Shown: in pieces, positions 1 through 9,847 of the stretch
Position numbering within the stretch: position 1 is the first letter of the stretch
Layout of the letters: each line of letters starts with the position of its first letter
Assembly (NCBI GenBank): GCA_014804485.1
Contig: JAAUZT010000001.1
Span: 5,472 to 69,471, forward strand
Source of the DNA: Lachnospiraceae bacterium
GTDB lineage: Bacteria > Bacillota > Clostridia > Lachnospirales > Lachnospiraceae
DNA length: 64,000 nucleotides
Direction of reading: 5' to 3'
The notes under the pieces: generated by a model
The model's input: only the letters and a program-made list of their open reading frames with translations
Told to the model about the DNA's origin: nothing
Database searches by the model: none
Made by a program: the position numbers and the translations under genes

Positions 1-32
1 CAAATCAGGAATGAAGTAGTAAATTCCCAAAA

Positions 33-64
33 ATTCCATGTTCGTGGAATTAGTGTGGTATAAT
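33..64 (+). promoter_or_regulatory. Promoter with overlapping palindrome upstream of the XRE gene
   Basis: An 18-bp imperfect palindrome, ATTCCATGTTCGTGGAAT, occupies 33-50. A TATAAT -10 box follows at 59-64. The palindrome covers the -35 region, as an operator for an autoregulating XRE repressor would. The promoter is seen directly; the autoregulation is inferred. Confidence 0.55.
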
Positions 65-103
65 GGTTTGGCAAAAGCAACGAATGGGAGGGAGCGCGAA
101 TCC

Positions 104-910
104 ATGAAACAGGGAATGACGATCCAAGAGCGTCTGAAAGATTTAAGATTAGAACGGCACTTAAAATTAGAAGAACTGGCGACAGCCACAGGTATTTCAA
201 AATCAGCTTTAGGCAGCTATGAAAATGAAGAGTATAAAGAAATCAGCCACGGCAGCCTTGTGACGCTGGCAAAATTTTACGGAGTGTCAACGGATTACCT
301 CCTCTGCCTGACAGAAAACCGGAATCATCCGAACACAGAACTTACGGAGCTGCATTTGAATGATGATATGATAGAGCTGTTAAAAAGCGGGCATATCAAC
401 AACCGCTTACTGTGTGAGATTGCCACGCATAAGGACTTTGTTACCCTGATGACGGATACTGAGATTTATGTGGACGGTATCGCTACCATGCACTTCAAAG
501 ACTTCAACAGTCTTCTGGAAGTCTTACGGGAGCAAGTTCTTTCCAAATATCAGCCAGTAGAGGAAGATACTGTCTTAAAAGCTTTGGAGGCTTTACAGAT
601 ACAGGAAGAAGATTATTTCTGCCAGGTCACGCATCGGACATGGGATACTATCCTCTATGACATAAGGGAAATTCATAAGAATGATACAGACAGTGCGTCG
701 GATGATTCTAATGCCATGAAACTAATCAAGGATGCACAAAGGGCAATGGCGGTACCGGGTTCCTATCTTGATGTATTCACCGCCCTTATGTGTACGCAGT
801 TGCAGATCCGGTATGAAAAATTGACGGATCAAGAACGCACAATCTTAAAAAACATCATGAAGAAATCCCCGGCATATAAAGATTCACCATTGAGCCGGAT
901 GAAGCGGTGA
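104..910 (+). CDS. XRE-family helix-turn-helix transcriptional regulator
   Basis: A 268-residue protein with an N-terminal HTH_3 domain (about residues 5-65: IQERLKDLRLER, then LEELATATGISKSALGSYE, ending YGVSTDYLL). A long alpha-helical C-terminal part is not recognised. ATG 104 is chosen because GGGAGGGAG lies about 10 bases upstream; the frame stays open further upstream but has no comparable site. Regulators of this size often sit at the ends of integrative elements and control excision or transfer genes. Here the gene lies directly left of the first attachment-type junction and faces it. It is the only large plus-strand gene in the first 32 kb. DNA binding is secure; the target is unknown, with the palindrome at 33-50 the best guess. 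Confidence 0.85.
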   Translation: MKQGMTIQERLKDLRLERHLKLEELATATGISKSALGSYENEEYKEISHGSLVTLAKFYGVSTDYLLCLTENRNHPNTELTELHLNDDMIELLKSGHINNRLLCEIATHKDFVTLMTDTEIYVDGIATMHFKDFNSLLEVLREQVLSKYQPVEEDTVLKALEALQIQEEDYFCQVTHRTWDTILYDIREIHKNDTDSASDDSNAMKLIKDAQRAMAVPGSYLDVFTALMCTQLQIRYEKLTDQERTILKNIMKKSPAYKDSPLSRMKR

Positions 911-974
911 CAAAAATGCCGTTGCTTGGTTTTTGTCCATACAACAACATTTAAGGAATTACTTATGTATTTTC

Positions 975-1262
975 AGGTAACAAGCGGAAATCCAGAAATA
1001 TTAGTAAACCACTAGTAAAACTGAATAAAATCCACAAAAAATATTTAATTTATAATCATTTTTCATCATGACCGAGAAGCACATTCACAGCGCACAAAGA
1101 GTGTAAAAATTATGTTTGTTTTCCTTCTAAAATACTCTGATTTGCATGGTTTAAAAATTTCGTTAAGTTTATGATAAATATAACGAAATTGGCAAATCTA
1201 GATAAAACAGGGCAAGCTGATACCGTCAAACATAGTAGGTATTATGGACTTTTACTACTCTC
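975..1262. repeat. Junction module copy A (diverged att-type region)
   Basis: This is a diverged copy of the sequence also present at 12816-13080 and 20440-20790. From left to right it has a paired direct repeat (TTAGTAAAC and CTAGTAAAA near 1001-1020), an A/T-rich arm, and a degenerate phosphatase 5' relic near 1070-1115 (minus-strand reading ..TLFVRCECASRS). Next comes an inverted repeat with ATTTCGTTA/TAACGAAAT arms around 1160-1190, then a CATAGTAGG...TTTTACTACTC block ending near 1262. There the similarity stops abruptly at the DUF4238 gene and resumes at 2246. The stretch between 910 and 1255 holds no other gene. Confidence 0.7.
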
Positions 1263-2184
1263 CTCCTTTTCCATACACGTTTAATAGCTCATTTATACTT
1301 TTCATAAAATTAATAGCCTTCTCTGAACCAAATAAATACAATTGAGCCATACTTATCTGCATCATATTATATGCTATAACACCCTTCATAGACATATCTA
1401 TTATGTTATCTTTTGCTTTATCTATCGAAACCATCGGTGCCTTATCATCCTTTACTCTCATCACAATAGCTATTTGTTTTGATATCGGGATACAAATATC
1501 ATTCAAATGACACCATACTGTTTGAGCCGGATTGTCACTAATAACAAAATCAAGTTCTGTATCATTGTAACCAATAAACCAATCATAATTTTCCAATAAT
1601 ATTTTCATTGTTTGCAATGTCGGCCCCAATGATAAAATATTTTCCAACTGTATATTAATGCCCGGAATGCAATTTTCTTCTATAGTTTTCCTTTTTGTAT
1701 CCTCATCCAAACCCAAATTATCGCACATCTTACTTAAGACATCTTCCGTTTTAGACGTGATGGTATCCATCCTATCCCTAAAACTTTTTGTCCGATACGC
1801 AAGTTCATTTACAAAACTAATAAATATTGCTCTCGGTTTGTCTTCATAAATTATTTCTGGATTAGCTTCTATACTGTCAAGCAACTCCTTATAAGCCCCT
1901 TCCATGCGCGACAATGTATGTTCTGTTAATTGTTCATCATGATAAAATCTACTTTTCTTAATTGATGTAAATATTTCTAAATCCCTTTTCAATACATCCT
2001 CTATCACATCTTCTGTTGTATCGTAAAAAAATCGCTTAGATGCAAAATTTTCTGGATTCTGATTATGCAAAACAGTTCCTTCCGCTTTCTTTAAAACAGA
2101 AATTCTAGGATTGTCTTCTGTCCCATACCCAAACCGTTTTATATACATTCTCGGAACATAATGTTGTTTTTTTGTTTTCCCCAT
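1255..2184 (-). CDS. DUF4238 domain protein
   Basis: A 309-residue protein that starts MGKTKKQHYVPRMYIKRF, the signature of the DUF4238 family (KxQHYVPRxYLrrF). It carries the conserved FVISDNPAQTVW segment in the second half. GAAAGG upstream fixes the start at 2184 rather than the open frame to 2247. The family has no established biochemistry that I can state; members are frequent in accessory islands. The gene is striking for its position: it is embedded in the junction module, whose left part ends at about 1262 and whose right part begins at about 2246. It therefore looks like a single-gene cargo. No signal peptide or membrane segment is visible. Confidence 0.8.
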   Translation of the reverse strand: MGKTKKQHYVPRMYIKRFGYGTEDNPRISVLKKAEGTVLHNQNPENFASKRFFYDTTEDVIEDVLKRDLEIFTSIKKSRFYHDEQLTEHTLSRMEGAYKELLDSIEANPEIIYEDKPRAIFISFVNELAYRTKSFRDRMDTITSKTEDVLSKMCDNLGLDEDTKRKTIEENCIPGINIQLENILSLGPTLQTMKILLENYDWFIGYNDTELDFVISDNPAQTVWCHLNDICIPISKQIAIVMRVKDDKAPMVSIDKAKDNIIDMSMKGVIAYNMMQISMAQLYLFGSEKAINFMKSINELLNVYGKGGE

Positions 2185-2245
2185 AGCATTACCTTTCAGT
2201 ACACTCTCAAAGAAAAGATTACTACGCCACACTAAATAATATATC

Positions 2246-2450
2246 ATAAATCGGTGTATCTTGGTATAACAAGTATAAATTAAAAGTGCCCTGCCGAAGC
2301 AGGGCCCAGGTCATTCTTTCCATTATTAAATTGCTCAAAACCTTTTCTATGATACGGGCTTCTTCTCTTTATTCCTTTTTCATTTCTTTTCCAGTGTGTC
2401 CATCCGTTTCAGTTCATCCGCACCATCCTCTAAGAAAGGCTGTTAAAAAA
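2246..2450 (-). pseudogene. Integrase 3'-end relic with its terminator (copy A)
   Basis: The stretch aligns base by base with the end of the better-preserved integrase at 20750-20940. Shared parts are the ATAAATC...TTGGTATA core, the GCCCTGC-cgaa-GCAGGGC hairpin (2288-2305), and segments such as TATGATACGGGCTTCTTCTC and CATCCGTTTCAGTTCATCCG. The reading frame is broken, and only about 45 codons of the integrase C-terminus remain. Similarity ends near 2440-2450. Confidence 0.7.
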
Positions 2451-2529
2451 AGAAACGCCATTTATTTAATAGAAATAGCTAAATGGGGGATATGATAAAG
2501 TAGAGACGATAGCCAGATTTATTCAATCC

Positions 2530-3306
2530 TTATTTGAAAATGTATTGTTGCATATTTTTACTCATATCAGAAGCTGTTGTTATAAAAGTTGCCATCACTG
2601 ATATAATATAAATTATAATCGTGATAAGAGCTATAATGTCCGATAGAGAATAAGGAATTCTTTTTTTGGACTTAAACATTTTTATAACTAAACCTATGCA
2701 TAATAGAACTGAGATTACAAAAATAATTATAGTAAATTTACTAATATATATGTTGGTTCTTTTTTTGGTATTGCTTATTCCTGCTATTCTAAAATTGTAA
2801 TATATATTGGTTTCTTGATTGGTTATTAATGAAAGAGTAAAGGATTCATCTGCATTCAACAAAAAAGGATTTATTAACAAACGGTTATTTTGACTATCCA
2901 AATTTAGTACAATTTCATCTTGAATATTGCTAGGGACTGCATTAGTAATAGAAGCATCATATAATATGACATCTTTATTAAAGGAAATTTCAAATTTATC
3001 GTTTTTGAAATCATCCGCTGTTATTTCTTGATTTCCAGAATTCTTAATAGTTACTTTAATTACATGTGGATCGTAAATTTCTTTTCCATCATAATATACT
3101 TGTATATGTTGGTTGACATCTGATTCGTCTATTTTATTCCTAGTGAGAAAATTATATTGTGATTCTTCTATCATCAACTCTTTATTTGCTTGAAAATGCG
3201 ATGTAATCCAATATGTAGCAATAACGGTAGCGCAAAGAATAACTATCCCCATATAACCAGAAGGTTTTTTCAGATAATCAATAATGCTTTCTTTTTCAGA
3301 GTTCAT
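2530..3306 (-). CDS. Hypothetical membrane protein, three predicted TM helices
   Basis: A 258-residue protein. One hydrophobic helix lies near the N-terminus (GIVILCATVIATYWI). A soluble domain of about 130 residues, probably beta-rich, follows (VIKVTIKNSGNQEI reads like an Ig- or CARDB-type strand pattern). Two more helices lie at the C-terminus (FTIIIFVISVLLCIGLVI and IIALITIIIYIISVMATFI). GGAGGAGAT directly before ATG 3306 fixes the start; the open frame extends to 3396 without a better site. I do not recognise the family. It lies downstream of hsdR on the same strand, about 180 bases away, but nothing ties it to restriction. Confidence 0.6.
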   Translation of the reverse strand: MNSEKESIIDYLKKPSGYMGIVILCATVIATYWITSHFQANKELMIEESQYNFLTRNKIDESDVNQHIQVYYDGKEIYDPHVIKVTIKNSGNQEITADDFKNDKFEISFNKDVILYDASITNAVPSNIQDEIVLNLDSQNNRLLINPFLLNADESFTLSLITNQETNIYYNFRIAGISNTKKRTNIYISKFTIIIFVISVLLCIGLVIKMFKSKKRIPYSLSDIIALITIIIYIISVMATFITTASDMSKNMQQYIFK

Positions 3307-3483
3307 AATCTCCTCCACAAAAACAATACTACATAATATCTTACATTTTTTGTGTATATCTGTCAAATTATTCCATAGACCAAGATATATATTCAAAAAA
3401 TAAGTTTGCTTTTTCGGTGGAGATTGTGAACATTTACATTTTAGCTATGGCGTACTCATTTTTCCTATCACTGTTGCACGTCA

Positions 3484-6400
3484 TCAATTGTTCTCTTCAA
3501 AATTTTCAACCTGTTCCATGACTTTGCGAAAAACTTCAGGACTGTACTGTGGTGGATAGCCGTTCTTAATCAGGCAAATTTTAATGTCAAATTTGAGCTG
3601 ATCCCGTACTATCTGGTTATTGAGCCAGTCTGCAAAGGAAGATTTAGTATCAATAATTTCCTTAATCTTTTTTGCCAAAGATTTGCATTTATCGTTAATA
3701 GTAATACCATCGACAACTTTATCTTTGCCATACTCAAAATTATATTCGTCGCGCAATGCCATCAGAATATCATAAAACGCCTTTTCCTCAAACGTGAGAC
3801 CGACCTTACGAAAACTTTCGCGATCAACATTCATTTCTTCCAAAATTTTCAACGCTTGAGCGGTTGCATTCTGAATGATTTCCTCAGAAGTTTGCTCCTG
3901 AGCTTCCCCAGCTTCTTCCGCTGTAAGATGCTTTCGTCTCTCATGATACTGCTTGATCGTTTCTTCGAGCATTTCCTGAAACCTTTTTGCAGCCATCTGG
4001 TTCGTTTTGCTGTACTCTGAGATTTGTTTTCGAAGCATTTTTACTAGTAATTCCAACTTAGTAGCTGGCATTTTTACGTCCGATAATTTTTCGAAATACT
4101 CCGGGCTAAAAATATCTTCCTGCACTCCGTTTTCAAGAACACTTTCAACCTCGTTATATTTTAAAGCTTCTTCAACCATTCTCGCCACATGTCGATTCAT
4201 GGTATCCGCATCAACATCACTGGTTCCACTCATTTTGCGGACAAAACCTGCAATTGCCATAAAGCACTGCGCGAGAGCAGATTCTTCTTCACCCAATTCG
4301 CCAGACGGTTGACAGATGTCATAAGCCGCTCGCATCCTTTTTACAGTTTTCAGAAAATATGTTTTGAACGACACCTTGCGAAGATTTTTACCGCCGTTAC
4401 TTTCCGTTTGCAATTCCTGCGTAGAAATAAAAACATATTCTGCCGCCTTTGCTAAAAGTTTATATCGCAAGGTAGAATCTCCGGCAGGGTCAAGGAATGG
4501 CCTCAAATCATAACCAGAAAAAAGATCTTTCAGAATAGAAAGTTCCTCTCTGAACACATCCGTAGCCTGTTCAACATCGTCAGCCGAAGGTGCAACAGTA
4601 TTATCTCCTCCGTACATTTTCATGGCTTCTCGCATATTGTCACGAATGCCGATATAATCAACTACTAAACTATATTCTTTATCGGGAAACTTCCTGTTGA
4701 CGCGGCTGATTGTCTGAATTAGCATATGTTTTTTCAACGGCTTATCATTGTACATATATGTAAGCGAAGGGACATCAAAACCTGTTATCCACATATCAAC
4801 AACAATTACTATATGGAAATTTGATTTTTCCTGCTTAAATGCGGCGTCGAATTCTTCAGACCGCTTATTATTTTTCACGCCGCCAAGATAATTATACATC
4901 TCTTTCTTATCATTGCTGCCGACACTTGCCACCATTGCTATAAATGGCATTGGTTTCAATTCTCGCAACTCTTCATCAGACATTTTCATCCCATCCGGCG
5001 CCTTTTTTTCTATAAACCATTCTGGATATTTATCTTGAAATTTTTTCAAGAGTTCATAAGCAATCGGTCTGTTGGAACATACAATCATTGCTTTCTGCAC
5101 CCTATCCGGATCATTGGCACATGATGAAACATAATGATCGTGAATATCAACGGCAAGACGTTCCAGCCGGGAGGGTTCTCCTAAAATCATTTCCATCGAA
5201 CTCATTGCTTTCTTGCTCGCCTCAATATCTTCTTCCGTGGCACCATCGTCCGCACATCGCTTGTAGTATTCCTCAATTTGCTTAACTTTTTCTTGATCCA
5301 GCAAAACCTTTGCAATGCGCGGATGATACTTGATAGATACAGTAAGACCGTCGGCAACCGCCTGATCCATTGTATAGCGGTCAATTTCGTCACCGAAAGT
5401 CTGATAGGTTTCCGCAATCGGTGTGCCGGTAAATCCGACAAATGTTGCCTGCGGGAATGCTTCCTTCAGAACTTTCGCATACGGCTTGGACACCATGGCC
5501 TTCATATTCTCGTCTGCGTCTTTGCTAAACTTGATCTTTCTTGCATGCTCAAGTTGCGTTCTGTGTGCTTCGTCAGAAAAACATATGATATTTGCACGAT
5601 CGTTTATCAGCCCGATTTTATCATCTTTTCTATCACAAAACTTCTGAATGGTGCAGATATAAAAGCCTCCACTTTCACGTGTACCGAGTTCCTCCCGCAA
5701 CACTTTACGGTTAGGGACAACGCTAACTTCACCGAGGTTCAGAAATTCTTTGCTCTTTGTAAAAAGTTTCGCACCTTGCTTTTGAAGTTCATCACGATCA
5801 ACAATCATTACAATCGTTGGGGAGCCGATTTCCGGCACATCTGTGCAACGCAAAGCAAGCTGACGGGCCAGAAACGCCATTGTATAGGTCTTACCACATC
5901 CTGTAGCGCCAAAATAGGTTCCGCCCTTGCCGCTTTTTTGAATAACAGATTCTACGATACTTTGCTTCAAAAGACGCGTAGCAAAAAACTGCGGATAACG
6001 GCAGACAATTTCTTGTTCATCGCTGTCGTACTCGCTGTCCTGAAAATAAATGTAATCACGAAAAATTTCAAGAAATCTATTCGGACTGTATACGCCCTTT
6101 ATCATCGTTTGCAATTCATCAAAAGGAAGGGTAGAAACTCTATCCCCGTCGTTCACACGACGCCACGCATAAAAATGCTCATAAGGAGTGCGAACAGTTC
6201 CGAGTCTCGTTTTTACACCATCGGAAATACAGGCCAAAGGGCAATAATGCAGCAAGTGTGGAATATCGCGCCAATAGCGACCATTGATCTGCTCCCACGC
6301 ATCATAAATTGTTGCGCGTTCATCTGCCGGATTCTTCAATTCGATTATACACAGCGGCATTCCGTTGACGAAGAGAACGACATCTGGCCGACGAGTCTCT

Positions 6401-6813
6401 GTTTGCCCGTTATTGGTATACTCAACGGTAAACTGATTGACAGCACGAAAAATATTGTTATTTGGTTTTTCAAAATCAATCAGAGGAACCATTCTGGCAA
6501 GACCGCTTTTCGGTGTAAACTGAATACCGTTGACCATCCAACCATACACCTTATGAAGCGTGGCGAAATCGCTTTCTGCACCCGCAAGGCGAACCGTATC
6601 CATAATCTGTCGAATTTCGTCAGCGGTCAGATCCAGATTTGTTTTGCTCAAAAACTGTTCCAAATCATCCATATACAATACCTCTCTCCGCGAGTTGCGA
6701 GAAATCCTGCTCCCGGCAAGGTATTGCCAGTTCTCTTCTTCCAAAAATGCAAGAAAGGCATATTCGTATTCTGATTCACAATAGTAGCCATTATAGTTCT
6801 GTAAATTTGCCAT
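3484..6813 (-). CDS. hsdR: Type I restriction enzyme, R (motor/endonuclease) subunit
   Basis: The protein has 1109 residues, a normal HsdR length. It provides ATP-driven DNA translocation and cleavage in the HsdR2M2S1 complex. The N-terminal nuclease shows the PD...ExK pattern (RRPDVVLF then CIIELKNP, about residues 140-160). The SF2 motor has Walker A GATGCGKT near residue 303, the DEAH box (CFSDEAHRTQ) near 413, and motif III FTGTP. A C-terminal helical region for HsdM contact follows. GGAGG lies 10 bases before ATG 6813, so translation starts inside the last codons of hsdS (23-base overlap); two earlier ATGs at 6831 and 6846 are possible. Third gene of the operon; no lesion seen. Confidence 0.95.
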   Translation of the reverse strand: MANLQNYNGYYCESEYEYAFLAFLEEENWQYLAGSRISRNSRREVLYMDDLEQFLSKTNLDLTADEIRQIMDTVRLAGAESDFATLHKVYGWMVNGIQFTPKSGLARMVPLIDFEKPNNNIFRAVNQFTVEYTNNGQTETRRPDVVLFVNGMPLCIIELKNPADERATIYDAWEQINGRYWRDIPHLLHYCPLACISDGVKTRLGTVRTPYEHFYAWRRVNDGDRVSTLPFDELQTMIKGVYSPNRFLEIFRDYIYFQDSEYDSDEQEIVCRYPQFFATRLLKQSIVESVIQKSGKGGTYFGATGCGKTYTMAFLARQLALRCTDVPEIGSPTIVMIVDRDELQKQGAKLFTKSKEFLNLGEVSVVPNRKVLREELGTRESGGFYICTIQKFCDRKDDKIGLINDRANIICFSDEAHRTQLEHARKIKFSKDADENMKAMVSKPYAKVLKEAFPQATFVGFTGTPIAETYQTFGDEIDRYTMDQAVADGLTVSIKYHPRIAKVLLDQEKVKQIEEYYKRCADDGATEEDIEASKKAMSSMEMILGEPSRLERLAVDIHDHYVSSCANDPDRVQKAMIVCSNRPIAYELLKKFQDKYPEWFIEKKAPDGMKMSDEELRELKPMPFIAMVASVGSNDKKEMYNYLGGVKNNKRSEEFDAAFKQEKSNFHIVIVVDMWITGFDVPSLTYMYNDKPLKKHMLIQTISRVNRKFPDKEYSLVVDYIGIRDNMREAMKMYGGDNTVAPSADDVEQATDVFREELSILKDLFSGYDLRPFLDPAGDSTLRYKLLAKAAEYVFISTQELQTESNGGKNLRKVSFKTYFLKTVKRMRAAYDICQPSGELGEEESALAQCFMAIAGFVRKMSGTSDVDADTMNRHVARMVEEALKYNEVESVLENGVQEDIFSPEYFEKLSDVKMPATKLELLVKMLRKQISEYSKTNQMAAKRFQEMLEETIKQYHERRKHLTAEEAGEAQEQTSEEIIQNATAQALKILEEMNVDRESFRKVGLTFEEKAFYDILMALRDEYNFEYGKDKVVDGITINDKCKSLAKKIKEIIDTKSSFADWLNNQIVRDQLKFDIKICLIKNGYPPQYSPEVFRKVMEQVENFEENN

Positions 6814-7972
6814 TTCTTTTGTAACCTCCATCTTCGAGTGACCCACGAATCAATATCGGGCAGATGTCTTTGATTTGTGCTTTCAGTTGCTCGTTAATTC
6901 TTCTTCTCATGGTGTACACGTTGTAAATGTCTGCGATTGCCGTTTGAATTTTGGCATCAGGGACCGGAATCTGCACATCGCATATTTCGCTCCAATCAAA
7001 AGTCTCTCTGGCAGATCCCCAAGAATTAAACCGAGCATAGCGATTAAATTCGGGTCTTGAAAAAAACAGCATTAAATACTCAGGTAAAAGTTTTTTCGCA
7101 TCTTTACTTCTGAATACCACATACGATGTCGAGCAGATATATGTATAATCAGAATCGTTAAGTGCGATAGATATTTTGCCACCATTTCGAGACGTCACCG
7201 GTACATAGGCAAATTCATTTGGCTGAATAATAAAATATGTATTAAGATTCACATCTGCCATATCTGCTTTTGTTGCGATAAACTTCTTATCTATAGAAAT
7301 CCCTCTAACATCATCAATTTTAAATCGTAAATTGTCGTTTCTTGATTCAACCAGTTCCAAATATTTTCCAATTTTTTCGCACGGTATTTTTCGACGCAAA
7401 TCTTCAATATATCCATCACAAACGATTTTCAAATCCTCCAACCCTCGCTCATAGCTTTGCTGATTTGCGAACATGGATTTATAGATATTAACATACTTCT
7501 GTTGCACGGAAATATCCGGCAACGGAATAAGAATGTCGCTCATATCATAGTAATTGAATTCAGGTCGTTGACTTCCAAAATTCCTAAAGGTCACTTCCCT
7601 GTAGAATTCCTCACGACGAAAGTAAATAAACAAATATTCTGGATCAATTCTTTTCTTGCCATCCTCACTCAAATAAAATACTACGTAAAGGTGAGAAACG
7701 ATGCATAATCCATCAGTACGGTAAGCAATAGAACCCAAATTAAGCCTAGAGGGATTGTAAACAAATGCTCCATTTTTGACAATTTTATATGGCTTCAAGT
7801 CAACATCAATAGGATTACCCTTTGGAGCAGCAAATTTTCCTTCATTAGTTACTCCCTCTATCAACTCGACTCCATATTCAAGATTGCTATTGTTAACTGT
7901 AGAGCGCGTTATATAGTCACCAAGTCTTATTTTGGGAACATTATGAAACAAGGCTTCCTTTTTAGAGTTCAT
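6791..7972 (-). CDS. hsdS: Type I restriction-modification specificity subunit
   Basis: A 393-residue protein with two target-recognition halves. Each ends in a conserved repeat: GSQRPEFNYYDMSDILIPLP in the first half and GSARETFDWSEICDVQIPVP in the second. The long helices that separate the DNA-binding lobes follow each repeat. HsdS picks the bipartite DNA target for both methylation and cleavage. The start at 7972 overlaps the hsdM stop by 11 bases, indicating coupled translation. The target sequence cannot be read from the protein. Length and both halves look intact, and I saw no inverted hsdS fragment or recombinase nearby that would suggest phase-variable shuffling. Confidence 0.93.
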   Translation of the reverse strand: MNSKKEALFHNVPKIRLGDYITRSTVNNSNLEYGVELIEGVTNEGKFAAPKGNPIDVDLKPYKIVKNGAFVYNPSRLNLGSIAYRTDGLCIVSHLYVVFYLSEDGKKRIDPEYLFIYFRREEFYREVTFRNFGSQRPEFNYYDMSDILIPLPDISVQQKYVNIYKSMFANQQSYERGLEDLKIVCDGYIEDLRRKIPCEKIGKYLELVESRNDNLRFKIDDVRGISIDKKFIATKADMADVNLNTYFIIQPNEFAYVPVTSRNGGKISIALNDSDYTYICSTSYVVFRSKDAKKLLPEYLMLFFSRPEFNRYARFNSWGSARETFDWSEICDVQIPVPDAKIQTAIADIYNVYTMRRRINEQLKAQIKDICPILIRGSLEDGGYKRNGKFTEL

Positions 7973-9560
7973 AACCTATCCCCCTGAAAGCATACTCAAG
8001 CAACCTTTGAGCTTGCTTTTCTTGTGCTAGTACATCACGCATCTCCATTTGGATACGACTCATTTCCGCATGGAAATCAATGTCCAAATCATGATCAATA
8101 AATTCTATATATTTACTTGGTATGAGACTCCAGCCTTGTTTTTCAATTTCGCCCATGCTTACACTACGGTAAAGCTCCGATACCTCGTACTTCGTACCGT
8201 CTGTTCCTTGACTTTGCCACGTATGATAGATATCTGCTACTTTCTGAATCTGTTCCGTAATTAAGCGTACCTTCTTTTTGTTTTCACCTTTAACAGGATT
8301 TTCCGTCCATGTGCGCAGATCTATAAAAAGAATTTCATGTTCACGGTTGCGCAAATTTCTGCCATGGTAAGAACCACCTTTTTTATTTTGGTTCAAAATC
8401 CAAAGCGTGACACTTATATCTGTTGTGATAAAGAGTTCACGAGGAAGAATAATAATAGCTTCTATCTTATCATTCTGTATCAACTTCTTACGGATTTCCA
8501 CAGTGTCGCTGTCACCCAATGCACCGTTTGCCAAAAGGAAACCGGCAACACCGTCTAACGGCTTCATATGAGAAAGTATGTGCAAAATCCATGCAGAGTT
8601 TGCATTGCTCTCCGGTGGCGTCGCATAATCTGACCAGCGAGCGTCATTCTTCAGGTTCTCATCATACCATCCCTTCAGATTAAAGGGTGGATTTGCCATA
8701 ATGTAGTTAAAATAAAGTCCCCTGTGCAAATCATGCGTAAAGGAGGAGTCGCTCATTTCTCCAAGATTATGACTGATTCCGCGCAAAGCGAGATTCATTT
8801 TTGCCAGTCTATATGTTGCGGGTTCTTTCTCCTGTCCATAAATATTAATGCGACTGATATCACCTTGCTTTGCCTTAACAAGTTCCGCACTCTGAATAAA
8901 CATTCCGCCCGAGCCGCAGCACGGATCATATAAAGTGCCGTCAAACGGCTCGATCATGGCAGCAATCAACTGAACCACATCATGGGGCGTGTAGTATTCG
9001 CCCTCCTCTTTTGTTGCGTTCACAGCAAATTCTTTGAGAAAATATTCATATACACGCCCAATCAGGTCTTTTTCTTCACCAAATGCCTTGTGAGTAATTT
9101 TATTGACCTCGTCGACAATCTTTTTAATATCATTCGGTGCAAGATTTCGTGTAGTAAATGTACCTTCTATAAAACAGCCTTTCAGCTGTTTGCTGCTGGC
9201 TGCAATGCCGTGCAAGGCTGCATCAAGCGCTACATTAAGGTTAGGCGCAGGTGTATTGATAATTGTTGACCAACGTGCTTCCACCGGCAAATTATATGTG
9301 CCGTCCGTAAAGGTAGCATCATCAAAGAATGCTGCTCTTATTTCCTCATCGTCAGGATTAAGTCCCTTCTCAATCAAAGTTTTACGAAGGTTCTCAACAC
9401 CGTCTTCAAATTTTTCTCCGATAAATCGCAAAAAAACAAGCGTAAGCATCATATCACGCTTCTCAAAAAATGAACCGGAATTACGCGCCTGACGCAAAAT
9501 ATCTCGACATTTGAATAGAATAGTATCCAAATTCAATTTTTCTTCTTTTTTTTGGGCCAT
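7962..9560 (-). CDS. hsdM: Type I restriction-modification DNA methyltransferase subunit
   Basis: A 532-residue N6-adenine methylase. An N-terminal helical HsdM domain (about residues 10-150) is followed by the SAM-binding motif DPCCGSGGMF near residue 214 and the catalytic NPPF (IMANPPFNLKG) near 291. The YYTPHDVVQL segment before motif I is typical of the family. It modifies host DNA at the HsdS-defined site and forms the core of the restriction complex. It is the first gene of hsdM-hsdS-hsdR. GGAAGG eight bases before ATG 9560 supports the start, and a sigma-A-like promoter lies just upstream. Confidence 0.95.
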   Translation of the reverse strand: MAQKKEEKLNLDTILFKCRDILRQARNSGSFFEKRDMMLTLVFLRFIGEKFEDGVENLRKTLIEKGLNPDDEEIRAAFFDDATFTDGTYNLPVEARWSTIINTPAPNLNVALDAALHGIAASSKQLKGCFIEGTFTTRNLAPNDIKKIVDEVNKITHKAFGEEKDLIGRVYEYFLKEFAVNATKEEGEYYTPHDVVQLIAAMIEPFDGTLYDPCCGSGGMFIQSAELVKAKQGDISRINIYGQEKEPATYRLAKMNLALRGISHNLGEMSDSSFTHDLHRGLYFNYIMANPPFNLKGWYDENLKNDARWSDYATPPESNANSAWILHILSHMKPLDGVAGFLLANGALGDSDTVEIRKKLIQNDKIEAIIILPRELFITTDISVTLWILNQNKKGGSYHGRNLRNREHEILFIDLRTWTENPVKGENKKKVRLITEQIQKVADIYHTWQSQGTDGTKYEVSELYRSVSMGEIEKQGWSLIPSKYIEFIDHDLDIDFHAEMSRIQMEMRDVLAQEKQAQRLLEYAFRGIGYEL

Positions 9561-9630
9561 TACAAAGACCTTCCTTTTTTCTTTTGAAATAATTATCCTC
9601 TATCTTTTATTTTCTCTATAGATATTGTCT

Positions 9631-9657
9631 ATTATATCATATAGCTTTTCTTTTCAA
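9631..9657 (-). promoter_or_regulatory. Promoter of the hsdMSR operon
   Basis: On the minus strand, TTGAAA (9652-9657) is followed after 15 bases by TATAAT (9631-9636), about 70 bases upstream of hsdM. The -10 is perfect and the spacing is slightly short. Confidence 0.55.
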
Positions 9658-9847
9658 TAAACTTTTTCTTGATCAAGGAAAATAGGGTCTTCAATTGACT
9701 CATAGTCTCCCACGCGCTTTACTCCCCATAGTACTATGTTGCCACAAATAATTTAAAATTCTTAGTTTGTGGGAATTCAACAATAAATTATATTAATAAT
9801 ATTCCAAAGGCATGATTGAACTTAGAAGAACTTAAAAACAGATAGAT

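Noticed and set aside
5278..6774. A 498-codon plus-strand open frame
   Set aside because: It runs antisense through hsdR, has no ribosome binding site, and its translation has no domain pattern. The hsdR protein on the other strand is complete with all motifs.
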